From assembly GCA_946543465.1 (NCBI GenBank), contig CAMNLR010000135.1:1-31044 (forward strand): 31,044 bases of DNA. The letters run 5' to 3'. Under the pieces are notes generated by a model, which was not told the origin of the DNA, did no database searches, and saw nothing but the letters and a program-made list of their open reading frames with translations. The DNA comes from CAG-791 sp002390025 (GTDB lineage: Bacteria > Bacillota > Clostridia > Lachnospirales > Lachnospiraceae). Positions 22,563-30,040 of this stretch are shown piece by piece. Every line of letters begins with the position of its first letter. Position 1 is the stretch's first letter. The translations under genes were made by a program, and so were the position numbers.

Positions 22563-22901
22563 ATGAGCGAAGAAATGAAGAAAGTAAATGATATTGAACT
22601 TGAGGCAGTTGCAGGCGGAAAAGACCGTATCGCAGATGGTGTTGTGGCAGGACCTCACATCAAATCCAGCAGCTCCAAAAAGACAGTTACAGGCCTGTCC
22701 TCCGGATGGCTTGCACTGAGAAGTGCTCCCGGCTATGATGCGAGCAATGAGATCGGCCAGCTCTACAACGGTGATACCGTCGAGGTGATCGGCGATACAG
22801 TAACCGTTCACAATGATTTCCACGGAACAGCTACCTATATCAAGGTGCATTCTTCCAAGCTGCACAAGGACGGCTATGTAAACGCTGCTTACATTAAATA
22901 A
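22563..22901 (+). CDS. double-glycine-leader SH3b-domain protein
   Basis: A 112-residue protein. Its first 19 residues end in NDIELEAVAGG and form a double-glycine leader of the bacteriocin/peptide type, cut after Gly-Gly by peptidase-containing ABC transporters. The mature part starts at Lys20. After a Ser-rich linker (residues about 35-41) comes a bacterial SH3 domain at about 42-112 (VTGLSSGWLALRSAPGYDAS, GQLYNGDTVEVIGD, then DGYVNAAYIK). Such SH3b domains usually bind peptidoglycan. A leader of this kind on a wall-binding domain is unusual; a secreted wall-binding bacteriocin-like or signalling protein is an inference. AGGAGA lies six bases upstream. A long terminator follows at 22976-23036. 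No exporter gene is in the window. Confidence 0.82.
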   Translation: MSEEMKKVNDIELEAVAGGKDRIADGVVAGPHIKSSSSKKTVTGLSSGWLALRSAPGYDASNEIGQLYNGDTVEVIGDTVTVHNDFHGTATYIKVHSSKLHKDGYVNAAYIK

Positions 22902-22975
22902 GAAGCTGAAAGGCCGGACGTGATCCGCCGGGCTGCGCAGGCAGCCCGCTGTAAAATTGAATAATGAATAATGAT

Positions 22976-23036
22976 AAAGGATCTGTACTGTATCCGCTTT
23001 CGATCGGGAAGGCAGGATGCAGTACAGATCCTTTTT
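22976..23036 (+). terminator. long intrinsic terminator after SH3 protein gene
   Basis: A 15-bp perfect stem AAAGGATCTGTACTG / CAGTACAGATCCTTT encloses a second imperfect stem and ends in a run of six T. A separate 8-bp hairpin CGGGCTGC/GCAGCCCG lies upstream at 22929-22948. The gap 22902-23268 holds these and no gene. Confidence 0.93.
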
Positions 23037-23268
23037 TGTGTTAAACGGAATATCTGAGTGATAACCGAAGGCTTTCGCGATGACCCGGAATATCATTTCC
23101 GGGGAGAGGAAAAACGGAGTCCTTTTGCATAACAGCCTCCTGAAAAAAGGCGGGGTGGTTGTTTTTGGGAAGATTTTCGTTCATACTTGTGGCAATGATC
23201 CCGCGTTTACAAACATCAAACATGCATAAATAAAAATGCTCGAGCGGGCACGGATTGGAGGAAGAAAA

Positions 23269-23829
23269 ATGCGTCTGTCTGCTACTTATATCCTGATTGG
23301 TATCAATATTCTGGTTTTTGCGGCCGAGACAATGGCAGGAGGAACGGAAAACCGGGAGACTGCCCTCAAATTCGGCGCCATGTATGGGCCCTATATCAAA
23401 AAGGGACAGTGGTACAGGATGTTTACATCCATGTTCCTGCATTTCGGCTTTATACATCTGATCTGCAATATGTACTCGCTCTACAATCTGGGACCTGCCC
23501 TGGAGCGTTTCTTCGGCGTTCCCCTCTTCCTGGCTCTGTATATTCTCTGCGGCCTTGCCGGGAATCTGCTCAGTTATGCCGCGGAGAGCCGCAGCGGGCA
23601 GAATAAAATTTCGGCAGGAGCTTCCGGTGCAATCTTCGGCCTGCTGGGATCCTATCTGGTATTTGCCATAATGCCGGGCTACAGCGGCGTCTCCCTGTAT
23701 GGGATTCTTCGAGTGCTGGCCATTAATGCCTTCTATACCTTTTCCAACAAGAGCATCAATGCGATGGCTCATGTGGGCGGACTGATCGGAGGCGCGGCCC
23801 TGACCTTTGTCCTGCTCATGGCTTTCTGA
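23269..23829 (+). CDS. rhomboid family intramembrane serine protease
   Basis: A 186-residue polytopic protein with about six membrane segments. The catalytic dyad is visible: Ser119 in GASGAIFGLLGS and His168 in AMAHVGGLIGGA. The conserved loop-helix H-x3-N block appears in FIHLICNMYSLYNLG, followed by the family's LERFFG turn. The protein cleaves other membrane proteins within the bilayer. The length matches minimal bacterial rhomboids. The start at 23269 has TTGGAGG seven bases upstream. It is monocistronic, with a hairpin at 23838-23870 after it. The substrate is unknown. Confidence 0.93.
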   Translation: MRLSATYILIGINILVFAAETMAGGTENRETALKFGAMYGPYIKKGQWYRMFTSMFLHFGFIHLICNMYSLYNLGPALERFFGVPLFLALYILCGLAGNLLSYAAESRSGQNKISAGASGAIFGLLGSYLVFAIMPGYSGVSLYGILRVLAINAFYTFSNKSINAMAHVGGLIGGAALTFVLLMAF

Positions 23830-23837
23830 AAAAACAC

Positions 23838-23878
23838 GGCCCGGCCGCAGAGCTTTCTGCAGACCGGGCCTTAATATT
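23838..23878 (+). terminator. probable terminator after rhomboid gene
   Basis: A 7-bp GGCCCGG / CCGGGCC outer stem encloses a GCAGA/TCTGC inner stem. An AT-rich TTAATATTT tail follows. It may also serve the converging kinase gene. Confidence 0.7.
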
Positions 23879-23963
23879 TGCCTTTGACCGGGAGCCGGAT
23901 CTGATGAGTCCTGCAAACTCTGAAACGCTGCCGTCCCAGTCCGGTTCAGAGCCGGACACAGGG

Positions 23964-26270
23964 TCAGTCATGTTCGATGTGGTCCAGGCTCTTGAGAGTG
24001 TCAAGAACAGAGAAGTCCGTCACAAGGTTTTCTTTCATCTTCAGATGGTAGATTTTCGGGCAGTTTCGCAGACAGCTGATGTCTTTGATCTTGTTGGAGG
24101 TCATGGTCAGTACCCGCAGGTCTGTCATATTTCCCACAACACTGATGTCTTCGATCTCATTGTAGCTGATGTTCAGGTAATTGAGGCCGGTCATACCGGC
24201 AAGGCAGGAAATATCGCTGATCTGGTTGCTGCCCATGAAGAGGTCTGTCATGAGCACTTTGTCTTCCAGGACGCTGATGTCGGAAATGAAGTTTTCCCGG
24301 ATATCGAGCATTTTGAGCGATTTCAGATCCTTCAGATCCGAGATGTCCGTGAGAAAATTCCCGCACAGATCCAGATGGTCGAGACCGGTCAGCCCCGAGA
24401 TGGGTGACAGATCGCTGATCTTGTTGTTCTCCAGGTGGAGAGATTTAAGACTGTGAAGACCGGCCAGAGGGGAGAGGTCCTCAACGGAATTCCCTGCCAG
24501 ATCCAAGGTCTCAATCCTGGTAAAGTACTCCAGATCCGAGATGTCCGTGATACCTGCCTCCGTGAGATCCAGTTCCTTGACCGCAGAGGCGTCTTTGTAG
24601 GTCATTGTGCCGTCAAAGGCCAGATAATTGCAGACGGCATCCCGAAGAGTACTGTCGCTCCACTCGATCGGATCGGTCATGGACCTTGTGACCGTCTCGG
24701 GAGTATCGGATTCTGCTGCCGGACTATTGGCCTGTGCTGCCGGACTATCGGCCTGTGCTGCGGGATTTTCAGGCGATGATGCCGGGGCGCCGGCCTCAGT
24801 TTCCGGGGCTGCTTCTGCTTCGGCAGTGACTGCTTCAGTCTCCGTATCCTCTGACTCCGTATCCTCTGCGGCTTCTTCTTCGCCGCCATCTGCGGCTCCG
24901 CCGGAGGAGGTCACCTGTGAATCCGCAGGGGCCTTGTCAGCTGTTTCATGACTGCTGTCTTTTCCGCCGGCCAGCCTGGCGGCTGTGACCAGGATGATGA
25001 CAACAGCGGCAAGACAGAGGACGCCTATGATGGGAAGGAGCGGCAGACGTCTGTGGTCCTGACCGCCTCGCCCTGTGCCGGAAGGGGTTCCCGGATCAGT
25101 ATAGTCACCGTAACCGGAGGGACTGCTGACAGGCTGTGTAGAGGAGGCAGCGTACGGATCCGTGCCGCCCCGGCTTCGGGAACTGTCTACAGGGGAGACT
25201 TGTGTGGGAAAATTTCTTACGATCCGGCTCTGCATCCTGCCGCCGCTCTTGTCCGGTGCGGAGGCAGGGACCGTGCACTGCTGCAGGGCTTTTTTGAATG
25301 CGTCCGCCGTGGGAAAGCGCTGTTCCGGATTCGGGGAGCATGCGCGGAGAATGACTGCGGCCAGCCGGTCATCCGCCAGGGAAGGCCTGGGCAGGGGTTC
25401 TCCCTGCATGCGCCGCATATTAGCCTGATGAATGACGGCCATACGGTCTGTGCTTCCGGGATAGTCCCGGCACAGAGGGGGCACAAAATCATTCATGAGG
25501 ATATAGAGGACCATGCCGAGAGAGTAAAGATCGGCTGTATTATTGTATCTCTCTCCGCGGTAGACTTCCGGTGCCATATACTGCGGAGTCCCGCTGCCGC
25601 TCATGGATGCCTTTTCATAGATGGAGGACATAGTGCGGGAAATTCCGAAATCACCGAGCTTGTAGCCGGTCTTTTCACTGAAAAACAGATTGCCGAGTTT
25701 GATATCCCTGTGTATGATATTCTTTTTTTCGCAGAGGGAGAGGGCATCGCAGATTTCGGACCCCAGCCGGATCACTTCGCTGCGGGACATGCTTCCCGTC
25801 CGCCTGATATAGGCGTTCAGGGCCTCCAGCTTTTCCATGCGGATCAGGATGGCGCAGAAGCCCTTCCCCCGCCGCACGGCATAATCCTCGATAGAGACTA
25901 TGTGGGGGTGCCCCTTGAGGTCGATCATCGTCCTGATCTCCGCGCTTACGCTGACGATGAAATCCTCGATCATGCTGTCGGAAGCATATTGCAGGAAGGG
26001 GTGGGCAGATGAACTGCCGGAAGCAGACGAGCCGTCAGTGCCCGCAGAAGCTGGAGGGAGCGGAAATGCCGCATCCGGGATCGTGCTGCCTTCGGGATCT
26101 CCGGTCTCTATGTACAGGACTTTCAGGGCACCTGTGTAGCGTGTCCCCAAATCATCTCTGTAGATCTCATAGACGGATCCGTAGCTTCCCCTGCCGAGCC
26201 TGGAAGACAGCTTCCAGTCAGGCCAGGCAGAGGACAGAAGTTCCTGTGTGAAATCGGTCTCACCGTACAT
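23964..26270 (-). CDS. membrane Ser/Thr protein kinase with extracellular leucine-rich repeats
   Basis: A 768-residue Hanks-type kinase. The cytoplasmic catalytic domain spans about 20-340: glycine loop GRGSYGSV (26-33), ALKV (Lys50), HRDIKLGN (Asp189), DFG (207-209) and YMAPEVY. A single membrane segment follows at about 408-431 (LLPIIGVLCLAAVVIILV). Next is an outside linker very rich in Glu, Ala, Ser and Pro that contains a 21-bp in-frame duplication (SPAAQAD/NSPAAQAN). Residues about 565-765 form eight or so 22-residue leucine-rich repeats of the internalin/SDS22 kind (for example LKSLHLENNKISDLSPISGL). The usual sensor of such kinases in Firmicutes is PASTA repeats; LRRs are unusual and imply a protein ligand. 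The start has GGGAGA upstream. It lies downstream of the wall-binding peptidase gene on the same strand. Confidence 0.93.
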   Translation of the reverse strand: MYGETDFTQELLSSAWPDWKLSSRLGRGSYGSVYEIYRDDLGTRYTGALKVLYIETGDPEGSTIPDAAFPLPPASAGTDGSSASGSSSAHPFLQYASDSMIEDFIVSVSAEIRTMIDLKGHPHIVSIEDYAVRRGKGFCAILIRMEKLEALNAYIRRTGSMSRSEVIRLGSEICDALSLCEKKNIIHRDIKLGNLFFSEKTGYKLGDFGISRTMSSIYEKASMSGSGTPQYMAPEVYRGERYNNTADLYSLGMVLYILMNDFVPPLCRDYPGSTDRMAVIHQANMRRMQGEPLPRPSLADDRLAAVILRACSPNPEQRFPTADAFKKALQQCTVPASAPDKSGGRMQSRIVRNFPTQVSPVDSSRSRGGTDPYAASSTQPVSSPSGYGDYTDPGTPSGTGRGGQDHRRLPLLPIIGVLCLAAVVIILVTAARLAGGKDSSHETADKAPADSQVTSSGGAADGGEEEAAEDTESEDTETEAVTAEAEAAPETEAGAPASSPENPAAQADSPAAQANSPAAESDTPETVTRSMTDPIEWSDSTLRDAVCNYLAFDGTMTYKDASAVKELDLTEAGITDISDLEYFTRIETLDLAGNSVEDLSPLAGLHSLKSLHLENNKISDLSPISGLTGLDHLDLCGNFLTDISDLKDLKSLKMLDIRENFISDISVLEDKVLMTDLFMGSNQISDISCLAGMTGLNYLNISYNEIEDISVVGNMTDLRVLTMTSNKIKDISCLRNCPKIYHLKMKENLVTDFSVLDTLKSLDHIEHD

Positions 26271-26293
26271 TTTTGTTCTCCCTGTCGAAATAG

Positions 26294-26327
26294 TTCAGGT
26301 GATCCTGAATAGTGCAGGTGATCCTGC
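26294..26327. repeat. two palindromes 19 bp apart before the kinase gene
   Basis: TTCAGGTGATCCTGAA (26294-26309) and GCAGGTGATCCTGC (26314-26327) share AGGTGATCCT, and each is an inverted repeat around TGAT. They lie 24-57 bases upstream of the kinase start codon and could be operator sites or tandem RNA hairpins. Confidence 0.75.
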
Positions 26328-26378
26328 CGATGTCTGCTGTCCGAAGAGACCGCAGTCCGCCGCAGCAGGTCCTTCAGT

Positions 26379-26406
26379 TATCTGATGACGACTATCTGAT
26401 GACGAC
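26379..26406. repeat. exact 14-bp tandem duplication over a stop codon
   Basis: TATCTGATGACGAC occurs twice in tandem (26379-26392, 26393-26406). The stop codon of the minus-strand peptidase gene (26392-26394) spans the junction, so the last codons of the gene have been duplicated into the 3' flank. Confidence 0.92.
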
Positions 26407-27654
26407 TGCCTGTTTAAACAGTGAATTGTAGCGGTCCCGGAAGAGTGTGAGATCGTAGAAGCGGATGGTTCCGGAGTAGGGATCCGCAACTTGTACGCTG
26501 CTGTTGCGGATGCCGAGCAGGACCATGCAGTGTTCCTGACCGATCCAGGTGAGCTTCCTGCCGCCGACATTCCATGTCACGCCTCTGTAGGGCTTGAGGC
26601 AGTTGATGGTTCCCCAGACAATGACAGGAACATTTGCCTTGGTATAGGCGGTCAGCGCGGGGAGTTCCCTGCCTGAGATATCGATGGCGCGAAGCTTCGA
26701 TTTCTGTGCCTTCAGGTAGGCGTTTGCGGTGCTGACGATCACAGGCGCATAGCAGCCGTAGGCCTTGCTGCTGCGGGGATTGCCGACGAAGGCTTTGCGG
26801 AAATCCGTGCTGCCTACGGGACCCTTGGGCAGATAATTGTCTGCCAGATCGAGCTTGTCCGCCCGAAAGCCCATATAATTGAGGACGATGGTCAGGGAGG
26901 TCACTTCGCACCCGGTCGGAAGTTCCGGAAACTGATGGATGGCAACAAGATCGGCCAGGGTCTTTTTGGCTGTGTTTTTGGAGGGATTGGCCACGGTTCG
27001 CAGGAGCCTGCCGGAGGAATCAAATTCATAGTATTTGCTGCCGATCTTGCCGACGCCGGTCATCAGGGAGCCCCGATGGTTCTTTTTGTTGCAGCAAGCG
27101 TAGTATCTGCGGCCGCCGACGGTGAACCAGCCGGTGACCATGCGGCCGTTTGCGTCAAAATAATACCTTCTCCCCGATATTTTCTGAAAGCCGGTGGAAA
27201 CAGCGCCGGGGCAGGGGGAGGAGGCGGGATTGAGGAAGTAGGTATGGCCGTTGACCCAGACCAGCCCTGACAGGATCTCTCCTTTGCCCATTTCTCCTTT
27301 GACACTGCTGGCGAACCACTTTTTGCCCTTGACGGTGATAAAACCGGTCTTCAGGTAGCCCTTTGCATCAAAGTAATAGTATCTGCCTTTGTGTTTGACA
27401 AAGCCGGTCTTGTACTTTCCGTTTGAGCCCTTCAGACGCAGCCGGCTGCCGGTTTTGACCCATCTGGCGCCGGATGAGCCCGCGGGGATCAAAGAGATTC
27501 GGCTTTTGTCGATCAGGGATAGCGGACCGGAGCCGCCGGCGGACGCTGAAGCCGCCATGGCCGGAGCGGCCGGCAGGATGGTCAGAAGCAGGAGGAGCAG
27601 TGTGCGGACCAGAAGCTGTTCCGCCCATGTTTTCAGACTGGCTTTTACATTCAT
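26392..27654 (-). CDS. secreted wall-binding C39-like cysteine peptidase
   Basis: A 420-residue exported protein. The signal peptide covers residues about 1-34 (LLLLLLTILPAAPAMAA). Residues about 65-225 are choline/glucan-binding-type repeats (GRYYYFDAKGYLKTGFITV, RRYYFDANGRMVTGWF and others), which attach proteins to wall polymers. Residues about 235-420 form a peptidase_C39-like papain-fold domain: Cys249 in PTGCEVTSL, His375 in GQEHCMVLLG and Asp391 in VADPYSG. Probable roles are wall remodelling or cleavage of secreted peptides, including double-glycine leaders; the substrate is not evident. The ribosome-binding site is weak. The LRR kinase gene follows 121 bases downstream on the same strand with no clear terminator between, so the two may share a transcript. 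Confidence 0.9.
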   Translation of the reverse strand: MNVKASLKTWAEQLLVRTLLLLLLTILPAAPAMAASASAGGSGPLSLIDKSRISLIPAGSSGARWVKTGSRLRLKGSNGKYKTGFVKHKGRYYYFDAKGYLKTGFITVKGKKWFASSVKGEMGKGEILSGLVWVNGHTYFLNPASSPCPGAVSTGFQKISGRRYYFDANGRMVTGWFTVGGRRYYACCNKKNHRGSLMTGVGKIGSKYYEFDSSGRLLRTVANPSKNTAKKTLADLVAIHQFPELPTGCEVTSLTIVLNYMGFRADKLDLADNYLPKGPVGSTDFRKAFVGNPRSSKAYGCYAPVIVSTANAYLKAQKSKLRAIDISGRELPALTAYTKANVPVIVWGTINCLKPYRGVTWNVGGRKLTWIGQEHCMVLLGIRNSSVQVADPYSGTIRFYDLTLFRDRYNSLFKQAVVIR

Positions 27655-27705
27655 GATTTTTGCATTCTTTCTATATTTATTTACTTATTAATTAATGATG
27701 CGGGA

Positions 27706-27740
27706 AGATAATAAGGCGGATAAATAGATAATAAGGCGGG
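27706..27740. repeat. 20-bp-period direct repeat
   Basis: AGATAATAAGGCGG occurs at 27706-27719 and 27726-27739, in the divergent gap between the peptidase gene and the YunG/HAD gene. No gene is seen in 27655-27960. Confidence 0.85.
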
Positions 27741-27960
27741 ATTTACTGCTTATGCGGGGGTTAATGATTATGTAGGATTTACGCGGAGTATGCGCTCTTT
27801 TTATCTTCTTGAGTTTTTTTCCGGCAGGAAGATTTTGCGGATGAATTTTGCGGCCGGAAAAATACTATCTTATTTTAGCAATTTGCTCTGTCCTGTGCAA
27901 TAATAGAAAAAGGCTGCAGAAGGCTTACAGATAGTATGCATGAAACGGAGACAGGAATTC

Positions 27961-29136
27961 ATGGCTTATACATTTTACGGAAATGAAAATGCGGATGTGA
28001 CAGCAGTCAACGGCGGCTATCCCGGGATCCGCACACCGAAGGATCTTTACGATGTTCTCTGCGGTGTCTGGTGCGAGTACACCTGTGCCCCCCGGCTGCG
28101 CCAGGGCTACAGCAGGAGGCATATAACTTCCGGCCAGTGCTCGATCACGGCTTTTCTGGTGCAGGATATTTTCGGGGGCAGGGTCTACGGCATCCCGCGC
28201 GAGGGCGGCACTTTCCACTGCTACAACGATGTGGACGGGCATGTCTTTGATATCACCAGCGAGCAGTTTGAGGGCGAGGACCTGTGCTATGAGGGCAATC
28301 CCGAGCAGTTTCGGGAGGTCCATTTTGCCAAAAAAGAGAAATATGAGCGTTACAGGTATCTGTGCAGGGCGCTGAAGCTGGCCTGCGGAGTAAAGCCCGA
28401 TTACCGCTATATCTTCTTTGACCTTGACGGGACCCTGACACAGTCCGAGTTCGGGATCGTGGATTCTGTCATCTATGCGCTGAAAAAATTCGGGATCGAG
28501 GGACAGGACCGGGAGGATCTGAAAAAGTTCATCGGCCCCGCCCTCTTCGAATCCTTTCAGAATTTCTATCATTTTAATAAGGAAGACGCGGACCGCGCAG
28601 TCGTCTATTACCGTGAGCATTATGAAAAAGAAGGGATCTACATGGCGCCCCTCTATGACGGGGTGGAAGACATGCTGCGGGATCTGAAAGCCATGGGCAA
28701 AAAGCTCTTTGCCGTCACGGCAAAGCCCCAGGAAATGGCGGAGAAGGTGCTGGCCCACACGGGCATAGACGGGTATTTTGAGGCGGTCGTTGGTCCTGAC
28801 CGCTCTGCCAGGCAGACGGACAAGGCCTCTCTGATCCGAAGGGCGCTGGAACTGCTGGCCCGGTCAGAGGCAGAACTCTGCGAGCAGGAGGAAGCTGATT
28901 CCGGCAGCGGCGGCAGTACTTCTGCCCCGGACCGGGGGGAGATCATCCGGCGGATCGCGGCCCATTCCCTCATGGTCGGGGACAGGCACTATGATATAGA
29001 AGGGGCCGTCGGGACAGACCTGGCTTCCATGGGCGTTCTATATGGGTACGGAGACCGCCGGGAACTGACTCTGGCCGGAGCGACTTACATAGTCGGGAAC
29101 CCCGCAGAGGCCGTGAAAGTGATTGCCGGATCGTGA
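27961..29136 (+). CDS. YunG-like domain fused to HAD hydrolase
   Basis: A 391-residue two-domain cytoplasmic protein. Residues about 10-140 resemble the YunG family: a SGQCSITAFLVQDIFGG block, then GGTFHCYNDVDGHVFDITSEQF. YunG-like proteins have no established function, although the Cys and His placement suggests a papain-like fold. Residues about 150-391 form a HAD phosphatase of the phosphoglycolate-phosphatase type: motif I FFDLDGTLT (Asp154, Asp156), motif II VTAKPQ, motif IV GDRHYDIEGA, with a helical cap between and a Gly/Ser-rich insert at about 305-320 (SGSGGSTSAPDRG). The start at 27961 has ACAGGA five bases upstream; an earlier ATG at 27940 has no site. nrdG follows after 40 bases in the same direction, so the two are probably one operon. 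Confidence 0.85.
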   Translation: MAYTFYGNENADVTAVNGGYPGIRTPKDLYDVLCGVWCEYTCAPRLRQGYSRRHITSGQCSITAFLVQDIFGGRVYGIPREGGTFHCYNDVDGHVFDITSEQFEGEDLCYEGNPEQFREVHFAKKEKYERYRYLCRALKLACGVKPDYRYIFFDLDGTLTQSEFGIVDSVIYALKKFGIEGQDREDLKKFIGPALFESFQNFYHFNKEDADRAVVYYREHYEKEGIYMAPLYDGVEDMLRDLKAMGKKLFAVTAKPQEMAEKVLAHTGIDGYFEAVVGPDRSARQTDKASLIRRALELLARSEAELCEQEEADSGSGGSTSAPDRGEIIRRIAAHSLMVGDRHYDIEGAVGTDLASMGVLYGYGDRRELTLAGATYIVGNPAEAVKVIAGS

Positions 29137-29176
29137 AGACGGCTGTAAACAGGCGAACAGGAAGGAGAAGGGGAGA

Positions 29177-29686
29177 GTGAGTGAGCATTGCAGGATCGCG
29201 GGCACGGTGCGGCATTCCAGTGTGGACGGGCCCGGTGTGAGATTTGTGGTATTTTTTCAGGGATGTCCCCATCACTGTCCCGGATGTCAGAATCCCGAGA
29301 CCTGGGATCCTGAGGGGGGCGGGGAGACCCCGGTGGAGGACCTGGTGGAGCAGATGCGCGCAACGCGTTATCTTGACGGCATCACACTCTCGGGGGGCGA
29401 TCCCCTGCTCCAGCCCCGGGCTGTGACCGCCCTGGCCGATGCCGCCCATGAAAAAGGCCTGTCCGTCTGGTGCTACACGGGCTGGACCTTTGAGGCACTT
29501 ATGCAGGGAGCGGCGGGAGAGGCCGCCCTGCAGGCTCTGGGGCATATCGATGTCCTGGTGGACGGTCCTTTTGTACAGGATCTGCTCTCCAGGGACCATA
29601 TTTTCCGCGGCAGCAGCAATCAGCGCCTGATCGATGTCCCGGCCAGCCTTGCATCCGGGCAGGCGGTCATGGCCTCTGTCTGGTGA
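29177..29686 (+). CDS. nrdG: anaerobic ribonucleoside-triphosphate reductase activating protein
   Basis: A 169-residue radical-SAM activase that installs the glycyl radical on NrdD. The cluster motif is GCPHHCPGCQN (Cys30, Cys34, Cys37; C-x3-C-x2-C). Other family blocks are SSVDGPGVRFVVFFQG, ITLSGGDPLLQP (the GGDPL S-adenosylmethionine region), VWCYTGWTFE and LVDGPFVQD. The length is normal. The start is a GTG at 29177 with AAGGAG nine bases upstream; the frame opens earlier at 29123 inside the preceding gene. It lies before nrdD, but a strong terminator (29741-29796) and a separate NrdR-type promoter separate the two genes. Confidence 0.95.
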   Translation: MSEHCRIAGTVRHSSVDGPGVRFVVFFQGCPHHCPGCQNPETWDPEGGGETPVEDLVEQMRATRYLDGITLSGGDPLLQPRAVTALADAAHEKGLSVWCYTGWTFEALMQGAAGEAALQALGHIDVLVDGPFVQDLLSRDHIFRGSSNQRLIDVPASLASGQAVMASVW

Positions 29687-29740
29687 GAGGTGCGGCATCC
29701 GGGGGTTATTTTTTTCAAACTGTCTGATGAATATCCCTGC

Positions 29741-29796
29741 AAACAGGAAAAATGTCAGAGAGAAGCTGATTTCTCCGACACTTTCCTGTTTTTTTT
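29741..29796 (+). terminator. intrinsic terminator between nrdG and nrdD
   Basis: AAACAGGAAA pairs with TTTCCTGTTT, with further TGTC/GACA and GAGAAG/TTTCTC pairing inside, followed by a run of T to 29796. Confidence 0.93.
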
Positions 29797-29811
29797 ATAC
29801 ACATAATGGAC

Positions 29812-29827
29812 ACACAATATATTGTAT
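29812..29827. promoter_or_regulatory. NrdR box upstream of nrdD
   Basis: ACACAATATATTGTAT matches the NrdR repressor palindrome (ACAC-A-ATAT-A-TTGTGT type) at 15 of 16 positions. It ends seven bases before the -35 box. NrdR boxes usually come in pairs; I see no convincing second copy at the expected distance. Confidence 0.8.
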
Positions 29828-29834
29828 TTTGTTG

Positions 29835-29863
29835 TTGCATTTCAAGCTAAATGTAGGTATATT
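29835..29863 (+). promoter_or_regulatory. promoter of nrdD
   Basis: The -35 TTGCAT at 29835-29840 and -10 TATATT at 29858-29863 are separated by 17 bp. Transcription would start near 29870. Confidence 0.75.
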
Positions 29864-29869
29864 AGTAGT

Positions 29870-30040
29870 ACACGTAAAAAACAAGCCGGTTTTCGCCCTC
29901 CTGAGTCAAGCTCAGATCCTATGGAAAAGCCCGGCGGAGCCGTGAATTGTCAGCAGCAGGATCCCTGTTCTGACACATACTGACGATCATATACAGCAAT
30001 ATTTCTACCGGGTGTACGGAGAAAAGGGAGAGTAAAGAGA
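29870..30040 (+). other. long structured leader of nrdD
   Basis: About 170 bases lie between the predicted transcription start and the nrdD start codon. They contain CTGAG-TCAAG-CTCAG, an enclosing GCCGG/CCGGC pair, and a strong hairpin at 29948-29975 (TGTCAG/CTGACA with an inner CAGG/CCTG). No known riboswitch signature was recognised. Ribosome-binding site GGGAG at 30026-30030. Confidence 0.45.

Noticed and set aside
24628..24951. Ala/Ser-rich plus-strand frame
   Set aside because: Reverse reading of the low-complexity linker of the LRR kinase.
29570..29584. A 15-bp match to the REP core (GGACGGTCCTTTTGT) inside nrdG
   Set aside because: It encodes the family motif VDGPFV in nrdG and lacks the hairpin arms, so it is a coincidence of coding sequence.
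29870..30040. nrdD leader considered as a cobalamin riboswitch
   Set aside because: No GCCACTG core or B12 box is present; it is kept only as an unassigned structured leader.
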